Positions 38,483 to 40,266 of a stretch of 40,266 nucleotides of DNA are shown here, one piece after another. Both the position numbers and the translations under genes were made by a program. This DNA is from a virus, in the IMG/VR virus record IMGVR_UViG_3300035701_000101, positions 1 through 40,266 of that record, one strand, 5' to 3'. Position 1 is the stretch's first letter, and each line of letters opens with the position of its first letter. Below the pieces are notes generated by a model. The model made no database searches. It saw only the letters and a list, made by a program, of their open reading frames with translations, and was not told the DNA's origin.

Positions 38483-39460
38483 ATGAGTCAATACGTAGCA
38501 ACTCCTGGAGACTTGAAGATGGGAATGAAACTTCCTTCTATCAAGCCTTCAGCAATGTGGTCTAAAGCTTGGTTCGTCGACTACGACAACGGCAACAATG
38601 GGAACTCTATGGTTAACAGCCCTGAGTTCCCGATGAAGACGTTGACCGGAGCGTTGGCCAAGATGGGACGAGGAGACGTTGTCTATCTCCGACCTCGACC
38701 ATATAGTGGTACTGATCCTCAAGGTATTCTGGACAATGCAGTAGTCCCGATTGCTCTACAAGGGATTAGTATCATAGGCTCGGGTCCTCAAAGCTTTGAC
38801 CCCTTTGATATGCAACTCAGAGGGGCTGCAGCTGGAGCGATTCTAACTGTTCGAGCTCCTCAGATCTCGATTGAGAACCTTTGCTTCAACCGAGGGAATA
38901 GCACTACGGGTCATATACGACTCGAGTCCTCCTCCACCGATGCTACCAAAAAGGCTTGGGGCATTAACATCTTCAACTGCCACATCCGGAATGGTAATAT
39001 CAAAGCTACCGCGGGTGGCGCTCTCTACGCTGACAACGTATGGTATCTTAACATCGAGAAGTGTGTCTTTGTCGGTAACCAAACCGCCATCGCACTCTTC
39101 GCGTCTGTTGATTCCATACAGAATGTAAGAATCGCTAACTGCGACTTCTTGCATACTGCTGCTGTAGGAGTGGCTGGGATCGATTGCCATATCTTCGGCA
39201 ACGTGTTATGCAACCAGATCCGCATTACCTTCTGCTACTTCCCAGGAACAGTTCCTACAGGCCTTGCTGGAGCAACTATTAGTCGATATATGACTTTAAC
39301 TGGTTGCGAGAAGGGCTCAGTAGACAACTGCATCTTTGCAGCAGCGGCAGCTGGTACCTTCGGAGCAGCTGGCAACAACGCCATCATCCCAACGACGGTT
39401 GTGATCGCTAACAACTATCGTGAGGATGCAGTCGCGAACGTTCCTATCATAAGGACGTAG
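38483..39460 (+). CDS. Right-handed beta-helix protein, head fibre or spike-like (325 aa)
   Basis: The opening FVDYDNGNNGNSMVNSPEFP, then MKTLTGALAKMGRGDVVYLRP matches the start of phage parallel beta-helix proteins. Repeating short strands with IxxxCxF/IxNCxF turns follow (ISIENLCFNRGNS; INIFNCHIRNG; LNIEKCVFVGN; VRIANCDFLHT), about ten rungs. Such proteins act as spikes or head fibres that bind or cleave surface glycans. It stands right after the capsid gene and lacks an obvious virion-attachment domain. Confidence 0.7.
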   Translation: MSQYVATPGDLKMGMKLPSIKPSAMWSKAWFVDYDNGNNGNSMVNSPEFPMKTLTGALAKMGRGDVVYLRPRPYSGTDPQGILDNAVVPIALQGISIIGSGPQSFDPFDMQLRGAAAGAILTVRAPQISIENLCFNRGNSTTGHIRLESSSTDATKKAWGINIFNCHIRNGNIKATAGGALYADNVWYLNIEKCVFVGNQTAIALFASVDSIQNVRIANCDFLHTAAVGVAGIDCHIFGNVLCNQIRITFCYFPGTVPTGLAGATISRYMTLTGCEKGSVDNCIFAAAAAGTFGAAGNNAIIPTTVVIANNYREDAVANVPIIRT

Positions 39461-39461
39461 T

Positions 39462-39653
39462 ATGGCTAACATCATCATTAAGGACCGAGATCATCGCTTC
39501 GGCAAGACCCGGTCCGAGCAGTCTAAAAACCTGGAGAGGGAAGGCTGGGGAACTGGCTTTGCCTCTCCAGAGGCTCGAGAGAAATGTGAGTATCTCGAGC
39601 GTAGGGCCGGAATCCCTTTTCCACAAGGATCGGATATCGAAAAGGTTAAGTGA
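39462..39653 (+). CDS. Small charged protein, 63 aa
   Basis: Polar and Arg/Glu-rich: RDHRFGKTRSEQSKNLERE, then ASPEAREKCEYLERRAGI. It starts two bases after the stop of the beta-helix gene and its stop overlaps the next start (GTGA). Probably a minor virion or assembly protein. No family is recognised. Confidence 0.5.
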   Translation: MANIIIKDRDHRFGKTRSEQSKNLEREGWGTGFASPEAREKCEYLERRAGIPFPQGSDIEKVK

Positions 39654-39955
39654 TCTCTATGCGCCCGTTCGACATCACTCAGTGGATTGACTTCAGGCTT
39701 AACCTGACAACGATCATCGCTATCATGGCTATGATAGTTGGAGCTCTAAAAGCTTATTATGAGCTCAACGCCAACCATAAAGCTCTAGATAGAGCTTTTA
39801 CTTCTCATGTTGCGGAGGCCGTTCTTAAGTTTAGTTCTCTAGCAACTAAGGAGACGAGCAGTCTACAAAATACTAGTGTAGAAAACAAACTCGATGACAT
39901 CATCGATCGTCTTGTTCGTCTCGAAGAGCTGCACATGAACAACAAGCCGAGGTAA
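39650..39955 (+). CDS. Holin-like membrane protein with coiled coil, 101 aa
   Basis: One transmembrane helix (LTTIIAIMAMIVGALKAYY, about 19-37) precedes a long charged helix and a C-terminal coiled coil (ENKLDDIIDRLVRLEELHM). Small late phage proteins with this layout are often holins or spanin-like proteins. It could serve the M15 lysin, although it is not adjacent. The start may be GTG at 39650 or ATG at 39659. Confidence 0.55.
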   Translation: MISMRPFDITQWIDFRLNLTTIIAIMAMIVGALKAYYELNANHKALDRAFTSHVAEAVLKFSSLATKETSSLQNTSVENKLDDIIDRLVRLEELHMNNKPR

Positions 39956-39957
39956 CT

Positions 39958-40230
39958 ATGGCTAACCAACTAAGTGCGAGACCCTGGGCGCTAGATACGC
40001 CAAGCGCGATTCCGTTGTGGTCCACACCGCTAAACATCGGGAACATTGAATTCATCAACTATACCAATGAGCAAGACTGCGCACAGATTCTCGACAAGAA
40101 TGGGAATGTAGTGTGGGTCGCTAATGGTGCTGATGACTTCAGTCCCGTTCGTAGCGGGCCTATCGGATGGATCGAAGGGCTTATCCTCGACTATATCGAC
40201 TCAGGGGTGCTTCTCATCTACTTCAAATAG
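39958..40230 (+). CDS. Conserved late phage protein, 90 aa
   Basis: A beta-rich small protein: WSTPLNIGNIEFINYTNEQD, then AQILDKNGNVVWVANGADD, then RSGPIGWIEGLILDYIDSG. The pattern (IxxIEFxxY...DxNGxxVW...RSGxIGWVxGL) recurs, as I recall it, in head-region proteins of many phages without a known role. It may be a small decoration or joining protein. Confidence 0.6.
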   Translation: MANQLSARPWALDTPSAIPLWSTPLNIGNIEFINYTNEQDCAQILDKNGNVVWVANGADDFSPVRSGPIGWIEGLILDYIDSGVLLIYFK

Positions 40231-40241
40231 GAGGGGTGATA

Positions 40242-40266
40242 ATGCCAAGACCCCCGTCCAGACGTC
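40242..40266 (+). CDS. 5' end of the small structural-type gene cut by the window edge
   Basis: ATG at 40242 behind GGAGGGGTGATA begins MPRPPSRR and runs off the right edge. If base 40266 is joined to base 1, the codon CTA is completed and the frame continues to the stop at 269, giving 97 residues. The ribosome site and start position make this the true beginning of the gene seen at the left edge. Confidence 0.65.

Noticed and set aside
1-40266. Lysogeny genes, CRISPR array, insertion sequence or tRNA
   Set aside because: No integrase, repressor/antirepressor pair, spaced direct repeats, transposase or cloverleaf was found on either strand by reading.

Overview
The window reads as the genome of a small tailed bacteriophage, most likely a podovirus of about 40 kb. 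It has a complete DNA-packaging and head module and its own replication machinery. I see no integrase, no repressor, no RNA polymerase and no tRNA gene. Nearly every gene has a strong Shine-Dalgarno (SD) site of the AAGGAG type, so the host is a bacterium; the sequence does not say which. The right edge (ATG at 40242) reads in frame into the left edge (stop ending at 269). The window is therefore probably a complete, circularly permuted genome opened inside one small gene.

There are three blocks. (1) 31.5-40.3 kb continuing into 0-11 kb, plus strand, holds the late genes. In order these are terminase small and large subunits, portal, a small protein, a scaffold-like protein, two head-associated proteins, an HK97-type major capsid protein, a beta-helix protein, four small proteins (one holin-like), a GNAT acetyltransferase, and three internal/ejection-type proteins of 237, 586 and 1869 aa. 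The largest carries an HELWH metallopeptidase motif. An M15-type endolysin, a PurD-like ATP-grasp enzyme and a small membrane-like protein end the block. I recognise no tail tube, nozzle or fibre gene. (2) 10.9-31.3 kb, minus strand, is one long early/middle block of about 45 tightly packed genes. It carries DNA metabolism genes: a uracil-DNA-glycosylase/DNA polymerase A fusion, a P-loop helicase/primase-type ATPase, an ATP-dependent ligase, a Cas4/RecB-like nuclease, a RecA-like ATPase and a DUF669-like protein. It also carries a 7-deazaguanine set (FolE, QueD, QueE and a DpdA-like transglycosylase), a GroES-like protein and many very small proteins, at least nine of them with zinc-ribbon-type cysteines. 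(3) A 227-bp divergent spacer (31,296-31,522) separates the two and contains a sigma70-like promoter for the late genes.

Inferred biology: the phage replicates with its own polymerase and ligase, and it probably replaces some guanines in its DNA with a 7-deazaguanine. No QueC is encoded, so the phage-made base should stop at 7-carboxy-7-deazaguanine unless host QueC completes preQ0 or another phage enzyme modifies the carboxylate. The most unusual single gene is the RecA/Sak4-like ATPase at 23251-24018. Its motifs run in circularly permuted order: Walker B at the N-terminus and Walker A near the C-terminus. Other unusual parts are a pair of related GC-rich hairpin elements (21643-21892), a long structured leader before a 44-aa membrane peptide (22229-22358), and a single gene isolated between a near-consensus promoter and a perfect terminator (25289-25645).
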